From Asparagopsis taxiformis (Eukaryota; Rhodophyta; Florideophyceae; Bonnemaisoniales; Bonnemaisoniaceae), in the NCBI GenBank assembly GCA_030407315.1, contig JALQPE010000210.1, forward strand, positions 1 to 32,797: a stretch of DNA of 32,797 nucleotides. The letters are read 5' to 3'. Position numbers and translations under genes: made by a program. This document shows positions 20,552-30,265 of the stretch, one piece after another; within the stretch, counting starts at the first letter, position 1, and each line of letters begins with the position of its first letter. The notes beneath the pieces were generated by a model, which made no database searches, was not told the origin of the DNA, and saw only the letters and a program-made list of their open reading frames with translations.

Positions 20552-22096
20552 ATTCCGTAACCGCACGCTTCATTGCTCTGTGAAAAAGTGTATCCAACAC
20601 ACTTGTTGCCAGCATGTATGAGAATGGTCGTAGAGCTGAGAGAGCTATCTTACAGATTGTATAATGCGTGTAAAAGTAGGAGTCTTGATGTTTGTCAAGG
20701 ATGTCTAAAATTGTAGACAGCGTCGAAAAGATCAGCGCACATGAGCGCTCAGAATACGATTACAAATCGCCTGCTTCACTCGCGACTGAAATCGAAACCA
20801 ACATCGCATGAAGAGCTTTTTTCGAATCTTCAACGGCATTCGTCATGATGTGCGGTGTAATAATATTCACATAAGTCCCGGCACCTAGGAACAACAACGC
20901 CTGTAGAAGCAGATCCAGAATACAACATCGATCAGTTTCGCAATGCCAAAATCCATCCAGACGATCCTCATCGGTGGGCAACGACGATATTTTCATACGC
21001 TCCATCAACAAAACCATAACCGCTGCTACTGGACAGGCAGACAGTTTGTGATGACTTCCATAAGGCGTATTCGCAGTGCAGTCACAAATCAACACGCCCA
21101 CCCGTCAGCCGCAGCGAGAAAAGCCCTTTCATCGCTAACTCTCAAACACGTCGCCAATAATTGCGAACAGGCGTCCACAACGACGTTGCTTTCCGCAGAT
21201 TTGTGTTGCGTCAATTCGCCGGCATTCGCATCCGAAAGGTCGCACATAACCTCTGCAATCGCACGATGAACAGGATCCGGGTCTGGCGTGTCCTGCGCGG
21301 CATGAAAAGAAGGCTTGAGTTGGGTGCAAATCATGTGCAAAAGCTGATGAGAAGTTTGCGAATAACCGATGACATCGCACAGCGCGGCAGCGGCATGTTC
21401 TGCAATTTGCGGGATACCAATCGCGGCGATGATTGTCGACAGAATAGCCGGGTCGCTCGAATAGGCCTGCCAGGCTTGTAAACAAGAGACAGCGGCACGG
21501 GCATTACGCAAAGCCGCATGGTCGAGATGGGCAGGAAGATTGGCCTGCAAATTGGCCATCATGAAGAGAGGCGTCTGCTGAACAACGTGTGCATTTGTGG
21601 CACAAAAGCGGTGCAAAGGCTGCGTCTCGGCGTGTTGATACTCGAGCATGACGGCCGACATGACGTGAAATATGCGCACCTGTTCGTCGGCGAGTACGCA
21701 GCGGGGGTCGAGCCACATGGAGATGCGCAGCGACGATTGAAAATGTGCCATCGCAAAGGCGCATGCGCGCGCGAAGAAATAGAGGGCAGAGGGGTGGTGG
21801 AGCGGGAGCGCGAGCGCGAGGGCACGAGGCGGGATTCATAAGGCGTAGATGCGTTGTGGGTCATCGGTGAACATCAACCAATCGGTTTGGAATCGACGAT
21901 GCAGCGTAGTGGCGGCGAACAGAAGCGCGTGTGGCGTCGCATCGGTGTTGATCAATTGTGCGCATATGGAACATGTTGATTGGGAATGACGCACGGCGGT
22001 GAGATAACGATCGGCTTGCGATATTTTTGTGCCGCGGTCGAGTGTGGGCAAAGCGAGATGCACGTTGGCGAGGGTGAATTGATGTGTGTTTGTCAT
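20552..22096 (-). pseudogene. Importin-beta-like transport receptor pseudogene (Mtr10/transportin-3/importin-13 type), left arm
   Basis: The ATG at 22096 opens an importin-beta N-terminal-like helix set: QADRYLTAVRHSQSTCSICA and HALLFAATTLHRRFQTDW match the usual 'xA-x-YL..hQ.S..AW' and 'FAAxTLxxKIqxD' pattern. After a frameshift come HEAT-like helices (AVSCLQAWQAYSSDPAILST, EHAAAALCDVIGYS, AIAEVMCDLSDANAGEL), a stop, and DLLLQALLFLGAGTYVNI..ALHAMLVSISVASEA. The block order fits the Mtr10/TNPO3/IPO13 group, nuclear import receptors of about 900-1000 residues. Only about 500 residues are traceable, so the C-terminal half is missing, and stops and shifts occur near 21840 and after GWAC (21089) and GDL (20760). 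The 5' end faces the spacer. The specific subfamily is uncertain. Confidence 0.65.
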
Positions 22097-22279
22097 GGAT
22101 TACGATTAGCGACTTGATCCATGAAAGTGTATGTTGGAAAAATAGTCGGAGCGTGTTGTGGTGTGGGGCGTTTGGTCAATCTTGCGTTCAGCCTTTCTGT
22201 GTGCCTCTCGACCCCATTTCCGGACACCTGTCTCAACACACATTCTGCTCGCCCATTGGCTGTTTCACACGCTGGTGAT

Positions 22280-23597
22280 ACACTCGATGATAATGACTTC
22301 TCTGCTTCAGGTGACGTCCAAGTCTTGGTTTCTCCTTGGAAAGCATTCCATTGTACTGCTGCGTTTGCAGAAAAAACACTGCAATTTGAGATGAAACGCA
22401 ACGCTTCGAGGTCTCCGCCGCTTTCAGATGATATTAACAACGCCCATAGATGCAAGTCGGAAAGAGTGTGATAAACTATTCCAGAGCGTGCATCAACTAT
22501 CTACACAGTACAATATTGACCCAAGTATCAGAATAGGCAGTGAATTGGCGATCGTTGGTCACTGCTAATTTCATCGTGGAAGAGTTGTCGGAAAAGTAGT
22601 AACTGGAAACGATGCGATCACGGAGCTCGATGAGGTCCAGCAGCAGATTCAGCCTCACGTTTGCCCTTCGCTACAACAATGGCTGGGAATAAAGAGAATC
22701 TGCAAAGGCAACCCTGTTCTCTTTCTAGCCGCAGCAAGAGAGGCACCGGTTCTCTCCTTCCGTTCTGTGCGTGTTCTTCGCTTGCTCCTGGAGCGTACTG
22801 TTGCCTCTGTGAGCTTTGCGTCTGCAACAATGAGTGACGCGGAGTCCGCGTATTCGGCGTCCTCCACGCTTCTAAATGGAGTTCAGCAGGATTCTCAACC
22901 ATTATCATCTTGATACCATGCAAAAACACTCTGAATAAGTTGGAACAAAGTTACTGGATAAATTCTGCAGCTCCTGAGTCATGTCTCTCAACATTGAGAG
23001 AGACAATTGCACAGGACTCTCATGCCTGGCAGCATTGTACGCAAAAGTTCGCAACATCGGGAACCTTTGCAACCTCTCAATGCGATCTAGAAGAAAAGTA
23101 GCACCCTGCGGACTAATTAGAATTACAGCGTTCTATCCATAGAGGCACGAGTTCACGGTCGTTGATATCCAGTTCCTTGGAAAATAAACACATTACAATA
23201 CGACTGCCAGTCGTATTGTACTCCATGCCCAGTGGGCATGGAGAGTATAATTTCTTCCCAAATGGACAGAGTGGACGTGTCAAATTCATCAATGAAAAAA
23301 GGCTTGTATCATCAATCCAACTGCCATCATCACAGGTGACCAATAGGTCAATAGAACCTGAGGCAGTGTAACAATAATACTGACAGCTTTTGCATCTGTA
23401 CCACGCTTCTTGGCTTGCTGTCCGAGCTGACTGCCATCGCCCAAGTCGAGCAAAATTTCATTGGATCTACCAAGGCCCACTTGGGCGCACAGCAACGTAT
23501 ACATTACCTCTGCAGAGCGTCGACGAGAGGCGCAAAATACGGCCACACCATTCCATAGTCGGTTACGAAGTCTGGGAGACATGCTGACATTGTAAAC
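22280..23597. other. Unique spacer of the giant inverted repeat
   Basis: This 1318-bp stretch has no mirrored counterpart. Left of about 23100 I see no gene. The right part holds an unrecognised open frame and two hairpins, listed separately. Confidence 0.7.
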
Positions 23598-23756
23598 ATC
23601 ACCAGCGTGTGAAACAGCCAATGGGCGAGCAGAATGTGTGTTGAGACAGGTGTCCGGAAATGGGGTCGAGAGGCACACAGAAAGGCTGAACGCAAGATTG
23701 ACCAAACGCCCCACACCACAACACGCTCCGACTATTTTTCCAACATACACTTTCAT
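23113..23756 (-). pseudogene. Unrecognised open frame running out of the right arm into the spacer
   Basis: A 155-codon frame starts inside the right arm (23756, 25 nt upstream of the divergent importin-like start) and continues into the spacer as ..NRLWNGVAVFCASRRRSAEV and NEILLDLGDGSQLGQQAKKR to 23289. A second frame carries on with VTCDDGSWIDDTSLFSLMNL and FGKKLYSPCPLGMEYN to the stop at 23113, so one shift near 23340 would join them. Residue use is protein-like. LLDLGDGS recalls a nucleotide- or SAM-binding loop, but I do not assign it. The left arm shares the first part and then diverges at 22279 into a different continuation. Confidence 0.35.
23194..23243. repeat. Two back-to-back perfect hairpins in the spacer
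   Basis: The first is 23194-23220 with 12-nt arms TACAATACGACT / AGTCGTATTGTA around a gcc loop. The second is 23221-23243 with 10-nt arms CTCCATGCCC / GGGCATGGAG around agt. They abut without a gap and have unrelated sequences, as in the 6121-6835 cluster. Confidence 0.93.
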
Positions 23757-23780
23757 GGATCAAGTCGCTAATCGTAATCC

Positions 23781-25324
23781 ATGACAAACACACATCAATT
23801 CACCCTCGCCAACGTGCATCTCGCTTTGCCCACACTCGACCGCGGCACAAAAATATCGCAAGCCGATCGTTATCTCACCGCCGTGCGTCATTCCCAATCA
23901 ACATGTTCCATATGCGCACAATTGATCAACACCGATGCGACGCCACACGCGCTTCTGTTCGCCGCCACTACGCTGCATCGTCGATTCCAAACCGATTGGT
24001 TGATGTTCACCGATGACCCACAACGCATCTACGCCTTATGAATCCCGCCTCGTGCCCTCGCGCTCGCGCTCCCCTCCACCACCCCTCTGCCCTCTATTTC
24101 TTCGCGCGCGCATGCGCCTTTGCGATGGCACATTTTCAATCGTCGCTGCGCATCTCCATGTGGCTCGACCCCCGCTGCGTACTCGCCGACGAACAGGTGC
24201 GCATATTTCACGTCATGTCGGCCGTCATGCTCGAGTATCAACACGCCGAGACGCAGCCTTTGCACCGCTTTTGTGCCACAAATGCACACGTTGTTCAGCA
24301 GACGCCTCTCTTCATGATGGCCAATTTGCAGGCCAATCTTCCTGCCCATCTCGACCATGCGGCTTTGCGTAATGCCCGTGCCGCTGTCTCTTGTTTACAA
24401 GCCTGGCAGGCCTATTCGAGCGACCCGGCTATTCTGTCGACAATCATCGCCGCGATTGGTATCCCGCAAATTGCAGAACATGCCGCTGCCGCGCTGTGCG
24501 ATGTCATCGGTTATTCGCAAACTTCTCATCAGCTTTTGCACATGATTTGCACCCAACTCAAGCCTTCTTTTCATGCCGCGCAGGACACGCCAGACCCGGA
24601 TCCTGTTCATCGTGCGATTGCAGAGGTTATGTGCGACCTTTCGGATGCGAATGCCGGCGAATTGACGCAACACAAATCTGCGGAAAGCAACGTCGTTGTG
24701 GACGCCTGTTCGCAATTATTGGCGACGTGTTTGAGAGTTAGCGATGAAAGGGCTTTTCTCGCTGCGGCTGACGGGTGGGCGTGTTGATTTGTGACTGCAC
24801 TGCGAATACGCCTTATGGAAGTCATCACAAACTGTCTGCCTGTCCAGTAGCAGCGGTTATGGTTTTGTTGATGGAGCGTATGAAAATATCGTCGTTGCCC
24901 ACCGATGAGGATCGTCTGGATGGATTTTGGCATTGCGAAACTGATCGATGTTGTATTCTGGATCTGCTTCTACAGGCGTTGTTGTTCCTAGGTGCCGGGA
25001 CTTATGTGAATATTATTACACCGCACATCATGACGAATGCCGTTGAAGATTCGAAAAAAGCTCTTCATGCGATGTTGGTTTCGATTTCAGTCGCGAGTGA
25101 AGCAGGCGATTTGTAATCGTATTCTGAGCGCTCATGTGCGCTGATCTTTTCGACGCTGTCTACAATTTTAGACATCCTTGACAAACATCAAGACTCCTAC
25201 TTTTACACGCATTATACAATCTGTAAGATAGCTCTCTCAGCTCTACGACCATTCTCATACATGCTGGCAACAAGTGTGTTGGATACACTTTTTCACAGAG
25301 CAATGAAGCGTGCGGTTACGGAAT
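23781..25324 (+). pseudogene. Importin-beta-like pseudogene, right arm
   Basis: Same gene as at 20552-22096. The first 86 codons (23781-24041) end at TGA. The next 249 codons (24038-24787) stay open here because this copy lacks one G present in the left arm (near 24071), giving a continuous SALYFFARACAFAMAHFQSS... reading. Stops after GWAC and GDL follow, then an open tail to 25324 (SYMLATSVLDTLFHRAMKRA). The C-terminal half of a normal receptor is missing and the esterase begins 3 nt later. The one-base difference between arms decides how broken the gene looks, so read accuracy matters here. Confidence 0.65.
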
Positions 25325-25326
25325 GA

Positions 25327-26460
25327 TTGATCATGTCGGGGAAGAGTCGTCTTAATTACTACTCGAGTTGGGCAATTAGGGGAATAGTGATTAATGTTAC
25401 CGTGCGTCTTCCTTTCGCAATAGCACTCCGTCGTCCAGCGTCTCCACCCCTCGTTCTGCCACATGACGCGCTCATACGCGCACCTCCCACAGAACTACTC
25501 GTCCTCGCTCATGAGCTCCATGGTGCTTTAGAACACCTTACATATGTCTTGGATGAACTGCAAGCAGCTACAGCTCTTCGAGCTGCGAATTATTAGTGCT
25601 TGTGACAAAGGTGAATACGGATAACACCCACGATGGTATCCTACTCGGAGGCTAGAGATTGGCCGAAGATATGCAAAGAATTGTTGCAGAGAATGACATT
25701 TTCAATGCAATCAGTTTAGTAGGGTTCTTGTTGGGTGGTTTGTATGTGCGGTACGCAGCTGCAAAGCTATACAATGAGGAAACGGATCTGGTTGCGGACT
25801 TGATTGGACGCCGATTTATCTCGGTTAGCAAGTCCGCACCTTGGGATGCACAAGTTTTGGGGTTTATCGGCTCATTCCGGACGGCTTAATGGGAATGGCG
25901 GAAAATGTTTTCGGCGAAACGGCGAAGGAGTTGTTATTAAGAGATGAAGATGGATTGCTGGTCGCCATGTCGAGTGATAATAACATATTAGGATTGAAAT
26001 TCTTGTCGGCACTGCGCGCATTTGAGAAGAGATATTTGTATGCAAACGTTCGCAACGACTTTATGGTCAAATATGTAACAGCGGCGTTTGAACCCTCGGT
26101 ACAGATTATGAGTGGTGCTGAAGTGGAGTACATTGTACAGCAAGGGTGGTGTGAGAATGAAGTGCAGGCAGTGCACATGGTTGAGGAGGATTATGACGAG
26201 AAGGGATGCCGTATTTTTATGCGGTTCAGATATTAGGAAGATGGTGGAGATGGGGAGAGATTGGGGGTGGAGAAGTTACTGAAGAGGGGCGAGAGGAAGA
26301 GTTAATGAGCAAGAGATTGCACGCAATTGGGTGGACAGTTGTCGCAGTAGATTTCCCTTTGCCACTGCCAATCGCTCATAATTACATAGTAGCCATGTCG
26401 AGAAACGCCATCCATACATGGATGAATGCGAGCGGATGGATGATGGTACAGTTATATTGA
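25327..26460 (+). pseudogene. DUF676-type serine esterase/lipase pseudogene, right arm
   Basis: Mirror of 19416-20549 with the same pieces in order: LVLAHELHG, NTDNTHDGILLGG, TAG at 25653-25655 where the family has Glu, RLAEDMQRIV, GFLLGG in place of GHSxGG, VFGETAKELLLRDEDG, KRYLYANVRND and PIAHNYIVAMSRN. An extra T near 25825 puts the ASPHLG segment out of frame, so this copy carries one more defect than the left arm. Shared lesions (the TAG, the lost Ser and shifts near 25580 and 26235) show that the gene was dead before the two arms were copied, or that the arms have since been homogenised. Confidence 0.8.
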
Positions 26461-27319
26461 CGGGAATTCTAATCTAACATTCAACATCGTACCCGAAGTA
26501 CAACCTCAACAATCTCCTCAGTTAATTTATATCGCTATATCACCAACAATAAACGGATATGATGCTGTCCATCAACTGTGATTCTATAGAATCACATTAT
26601 AATGTGTTTAACCATAAAAATATAGTATGTGAGTGATCAAGTGGTACGAAACTTAGGACTGGGCACGTCAAAAGAGCTCTAGGGTAGGTAGGAGACTATA
26701 AACTGGTGCGATAAGATGGGTTTTCACCCACCACCGCCCGCGAACGTCACACCCGTCTCCGCACATGGCTTCGTGGCATCTATATGCGGGCAGAGAGCGT
26801 CGTCCAAGGGGAAAACGTATTTTCCGTGATTCACTCGATGTGCCACCCAACCAACACCCACCCGTTTTCCACTGCACGTCCCATCACTTCAATGAATGAG
26901 ACGACAATCGCCACACCAGTCCTTGCGCCAGGTATGCTGCTTCGCTTCGCGTATTATTCGACACACCCACTGATCCATTACTCCTACACATACGATCTGT
27001 CGCACTGCCCTCTTCCCATTGCGCACGACTCGCAGTCACAGAGTATCATTCCTGCCAGCACTTCATCTCCATCTGATTATATCGTCCCATACTCCCACCC
27101 CGATGCTCACCCTCTTACTTCCACCACATTATGACACACACCGTCACATCGTCCAGAACAAGAGACACGAGAACGTATTTAACTTCTTTACCAGCGTAAC
27201 TAAACCAAACTAATTTAGTGCAACTCTCCAAGGCATTCAGCCGCTACGACCAGCCGCTCCTCTACTTTCCAGCCTCTTTTTCCCTCTAATATCGCCTTCG
27301 CTACCCTCTTTACAAACAT
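26461..27319. other. Non-coding DNA 3' of the right-arm esterase
   Basis: Mirror of 18561-19415. It includes the palindrome GTGATTCTATAGAATCAC at 26578-26595 and the adjoining CACATTATAATGTG. The 116-codon open frame in it (from 26784) is C/T/A-rich and not protein-like. Confidence 0.55.
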
Positions 27320-27510
27320 GCAAGCCCAGAAATTCTAAAATTTCGGGCCCAAGAAAATTGCAAAAAAACATCGATTTGGGAGGTCGAAAGTGCCGTACGG
27401 CACACCCCCATCTCAAAAACATGTTCACATGTGCATGTTTTTGAGAATAGCCCAAATTTTAATTCAATTCAGGTCGTCTAATTTGGCCACAACGGCCCCA
27501 GAAGCCACCC
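27320..27510 (+). repeat. Dispersed hairpin repeat, copy 3
   Basis: GTGCCGTACGGCAC at 27390-27403, then the CTCAAAAACATG / CATGTTTTTGAG stem and aatttggccacaacggcccc. It opens the first of the higher-order units on this side. Confidence 0.88.
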
Positions 27511-28235
27511 TGTGCCCCGAGCGGCCCCTCCTTCCTCACTCTCCCACTACACCCATACTGTTAAACCGTTCCTGCCAGCCTCACCAATGCCTTCATCTCC
27601 ACATCATATTCCTCTGCTCAGCTGGTCAACCTGGACGTCTAGTAGATGTACTCGTTGTCTTCGACATCCAGCATTGTAGGACAACACCGCGAAACCTACA
27701 CCTACCGCGGAGCTCATCCATCAGCGGTAGACGTCCGATGAATGTCAGCCACTCAACCATTGCCCTCGAGCCTACCAAAAATTTGGACGTCTAGCCAGCA
27801 GTGATTGCTGCTCTGCTATCTCGGTCGGTTTCCGATGCATGTACATGCGTCGGAGTACGTCTGCGGTGGCAGTCCAAAAAGATGTGGACCAGTGGTACAC
27901 CTGGGAAGTACTTCAACATGCAGCAGTAGCACCACCACACAGACACACACAAATACACAGCATCGCACGGCTTGCACACCACGCCTCTGACTCAAGCGTC
28001 AATTGCGTGCTGCAGTGTGTGTGCGCCGTGCGGTAGCAGGATGAAAATGGTTGCAACCAGTGCCATCCTGCTGCCGGCCAGGCTGACTAACCACTCCGAA
28101 ACTATATCATCTCGTCGTTACGGCAGCACGGTGCGCTCTCGCCTGATTCATTGCTGCAATGCGTGCAGGTGCGCAATACAAGACTAAGCTGAAATGGACG
28201 TCCGATGGATGCCCGACTCAATTGAATTGCTGGCA

Positions 28236-28440
28236 AGCCCAGAAATTCTAAAATTTCGGGCCCAAGAAAATTGCAAAAAAACATCGATTTGGGAGGTCGA
28301 AAGTGCCGTACGGCACACCCCCATCTCAAAAACATGTTCACATGTGCATGTTTTTGAGAATAGCCCAAATTTAATTCAATTCAGGACGTCCGCCGGACAT
28401 AGGCTTGATTCTAATTTGGCCACAACGGCCCCAGAAGCTA
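28236..28440 (+). repeat. Dispersed hairpin repeat, copy 4 (interrupted)
   Basis: GTGCCGTACGGCAC at 28303-28316. After ttcaattcagg the copy carries about 24 extra bases (acgtccgccggacatagg...) before tctaatttggccac. This is exactly where mirror symmetry with the left arm ends. Confidence 0.85.
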
Positions 28441-29220
28441 CCAAGCGCCCCGAGCGGCCCCTCCCCGCTCACTTACCCACTCACGCCCATCTTGCAGAAA
28501 CGTTCCTGCTGGCCTCATCCATGCCTTCACATCCACATCATAATCCTCTGCTGAGCTGTTCAGCTTGGACGCTCACTGGAAGTACTCGTCTTCGACGTCC
28601 GCCAATGCAGGACAACACCATGAATACTAAACCCACCGTGGATCTCAGTCATCAACTGTGGGCGTCCTATAAATGACTGCTATAGAACCATTGCCCCAAG
28701 CCCTCCAATTTGGACGCTCAGACAACAGCGATTGCTGCTCTACCTCCTTGGTCGTTCTCCGATGCATGTAAATGCGTCAAAGTACGACCGATGGGGCAGT
28801 CCAAACGTTTTGCACCAGTGCACGCCTAGGGATACCACAAGGTTCGTCGTACACACACAAACACACAAACAACCACGCACTGCAGCACCCAACTTTCGCA
28901 TGCGTCAGTGATGTGCTGCTGCAGTGTGTATGCGCCGTGCGGTAGCAAGATTTCCATGCTTGCAGCGATTGACATCCAGACATCCAGCTGCCGACCAGGG
29001 AAGCCGTCGCAGCCGATTCCCTCTTGTCTGCATGGCATCTCGGTGCTCTCAACACTTGCTTAGTTGCTGCGATGCGAGCAAATGTGCAGCAGTCGCCTAA
29101 CTTGAAATGGACGTCCACTGGAAAGTCCGGCTCGCTTACATTGCTGGTCAGCCCTGAAATTCTAAAATGTTGGGCTGCGAAATAGCTGCAAAACTGTATC
29201 CATGTGCAATATTCGACCAA

Positions 29221-29718
29221 CCTGAAATGGACGTCCGGTGAAAGTCCAACTCAATTGCATTGCTGGCGAGCCCAGAAATTCTAAAATTTCAGTCAGAAAA
29301 AAATTGCAAAATTATATCGATTTGGGCGGTCGAAAGTGCCGTACGGCACACCCCCATCTCAAAAACATGTTCACATGTGCATGTTTTTGAGAATGGCTCA
29401 AAATTCAACTCAAATCAAGGTGTCTAATCTGGCCACAACGGCCCCAAAAGAAGCCAGCCGACGCCCCGAGCGGGGCCATCGCTGGCTTCTGTAAGCACCA
29501 ACTGTAAGCAAAGCCACATCTCACGAAGGGTCAATTCCAGGCTCAGGCTCAATACGCCAGGGCGAAGTTTTGGTCCTTGTTTCGGCATACTCCCACCCCA
29601 CTTTCTCACGACAAACACTACTCACCCATCATGCTGCACATACTACGTGCAATTCGTATGAACAGTGGGCCCGCCTGCGTGGTTGCTGTAATGCGTAGAT
29701 TTGAGTAGCACACGAACA
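29221..29718 (+). repeat. Dispersed hairpin repeat, copy 5, in a ~0.5 kb unit
   Basis: It begins cctgaaatggacgtccggtg; a truncated head also lies at 29103-29170. GTGCCGTACGGCAC is at 29336-29349. The tail gccccgagcggggcc..ggcttctgtaagcacc continues into cgaagggtcaattccaggct. Confidence 0.82.
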
Positions 29719-30190
29719 ACCCAAAATAGGACGTCTGGTGGATGTCCGGCTCAATTGCATTGCTGGCGAGCCCAGAAATTCTAAAATTTCGGGAAGAAAA
29801 AAATTGTGAAAAATCATCGATTTTGGCGGTCGAAAGTGCCGTACGGCACACCCCCATCTCAAAAACATGTTCACATGTGCATGTTTTTGAGAATAGCCCA
29901 AATTTTAATTGAAATCAAGGTATCTAATTTGGCCACAACGGTCCCAGAAACCGGCCGCCGCTCCGAGCGGGGTCACCACTGGCTTCTGTAAGCACCAACT
30001 GTAAGCCAAAATCGCGTCTTACGAAGGGTCGATTCCAGGCTGAATACGTCAGGGACACGTCTTGGTCCTTGTTTCATCATGGTCCCGCCCCACTCTCTCA
30101 CGACTAACCTGAAATGGACGTCCGGTGGATGTCCAGCTCGAGTGCATTGCTGGCCAGCCCAGAAATTCTAAAATTTCCGAAAAATCAATT
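29719..30190 (+). repeat. Dispersed hairpin repeat, copy 6, plus truncated next unit
   Basis: GTGCCGTACGGCAC at 29836-29849, with a tail parallel to copy 5 (cgaagggtcgattccaggct). A further head at about 30110-30180 breaks off after agaaattctaaaatttcc. Confidence 0.82.
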
Positions 30191-30244
30191 TGGTGGCCCA
30201 CCATCTCCTGTGCCGAAAATTCCCGCAGTCACTTCTGATACACT

Positions 30245-30265
30245 ATATCGTAGTAGTAGTAGTAG
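30245..30265. repeat. Short (TAG)n microsatellite
   Basis: About five TAG triplets near 30250. Confidence 0.7.

Larger units (their letters stand above)
17490..22279. repeat. Giant inverted repeat, left arm
   Basis: This 4790-bp arm matches the reverse complement of 23598-28385 almost base for base wherever I compared it. The inner end is at ...cacgctggtgat (22279) and the outer end lies inside a dispersed repeat copy (17490). Differences I noticed are small indels: one G more near 21800 (left), one T fewer near 20053, the length of a (TG)n run near 17930, and one-base changes in mononucleotide runs near 17595, 18410, 19205 and 19608. It carries importin-like and esterase pseudogenes on the minus strand. 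Confidence 0.95.
23598..28385. repeat. Giant inverted repeat, right arm
   Basis: This 4788-bp arm is the reverse complement of 17490-22279. The inner end is atcaccagcgtg (23598) and the outer end ttcaattcagg (28385), after which the sequence (acgtccgccggacatagg) no longer matches the left side. The importin-like and esterase copies are on the plus strand, so the two importin copies point away from each other across the spacer. Confidence 0.95.
27320..29155 (+). repeat. Two higher-order tandem units of about 0.92 kb
   Basis: Unit 1 (about 27320-28235) and unit 2 (about 28235-29155) both begin with agcccagaaattctaaaatt and the hairpin core. They continue through parallel words such as cttcatctccacatcat / cttcacatccacatcat, the pair catgtacatgcgtcggagt / catgtaaatgcgtcaaagt, and gtgtgcgccgtgcggtagca. 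Unit 2 is visibly diverged from unit 1. The left arm contains the mirror of unit 1 only. Confidence 0.8.

Noticed and set aside
22618..22929. 103-codon minus-strand frame in the spacer
   Set aside because: No motif, mixed low-complexity composition and no homologous copy in the window.
26784..27134. 116-codon open frame present in both palindrome arms
   Set aside because: Presence in both arms is only due to the duplication. Composition is not protein-like.
17490..28385. Giant palindrome as a missed-adapter (fold-back read) artefact
   Set aside because: Such artefacts mirror directly at one point. Here a 1.3-kb non-mirrored spacer and different outer flanks separate the arms. Other assembly errors are not excluded.
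28194..28676. 160-codon open frame and similar frames in 17358-18640 and 27237-29900
   Set aside because: They run through the dispersed hairpin repeat and satellite units, are not kept open in diverged copies, and translate palindromes.
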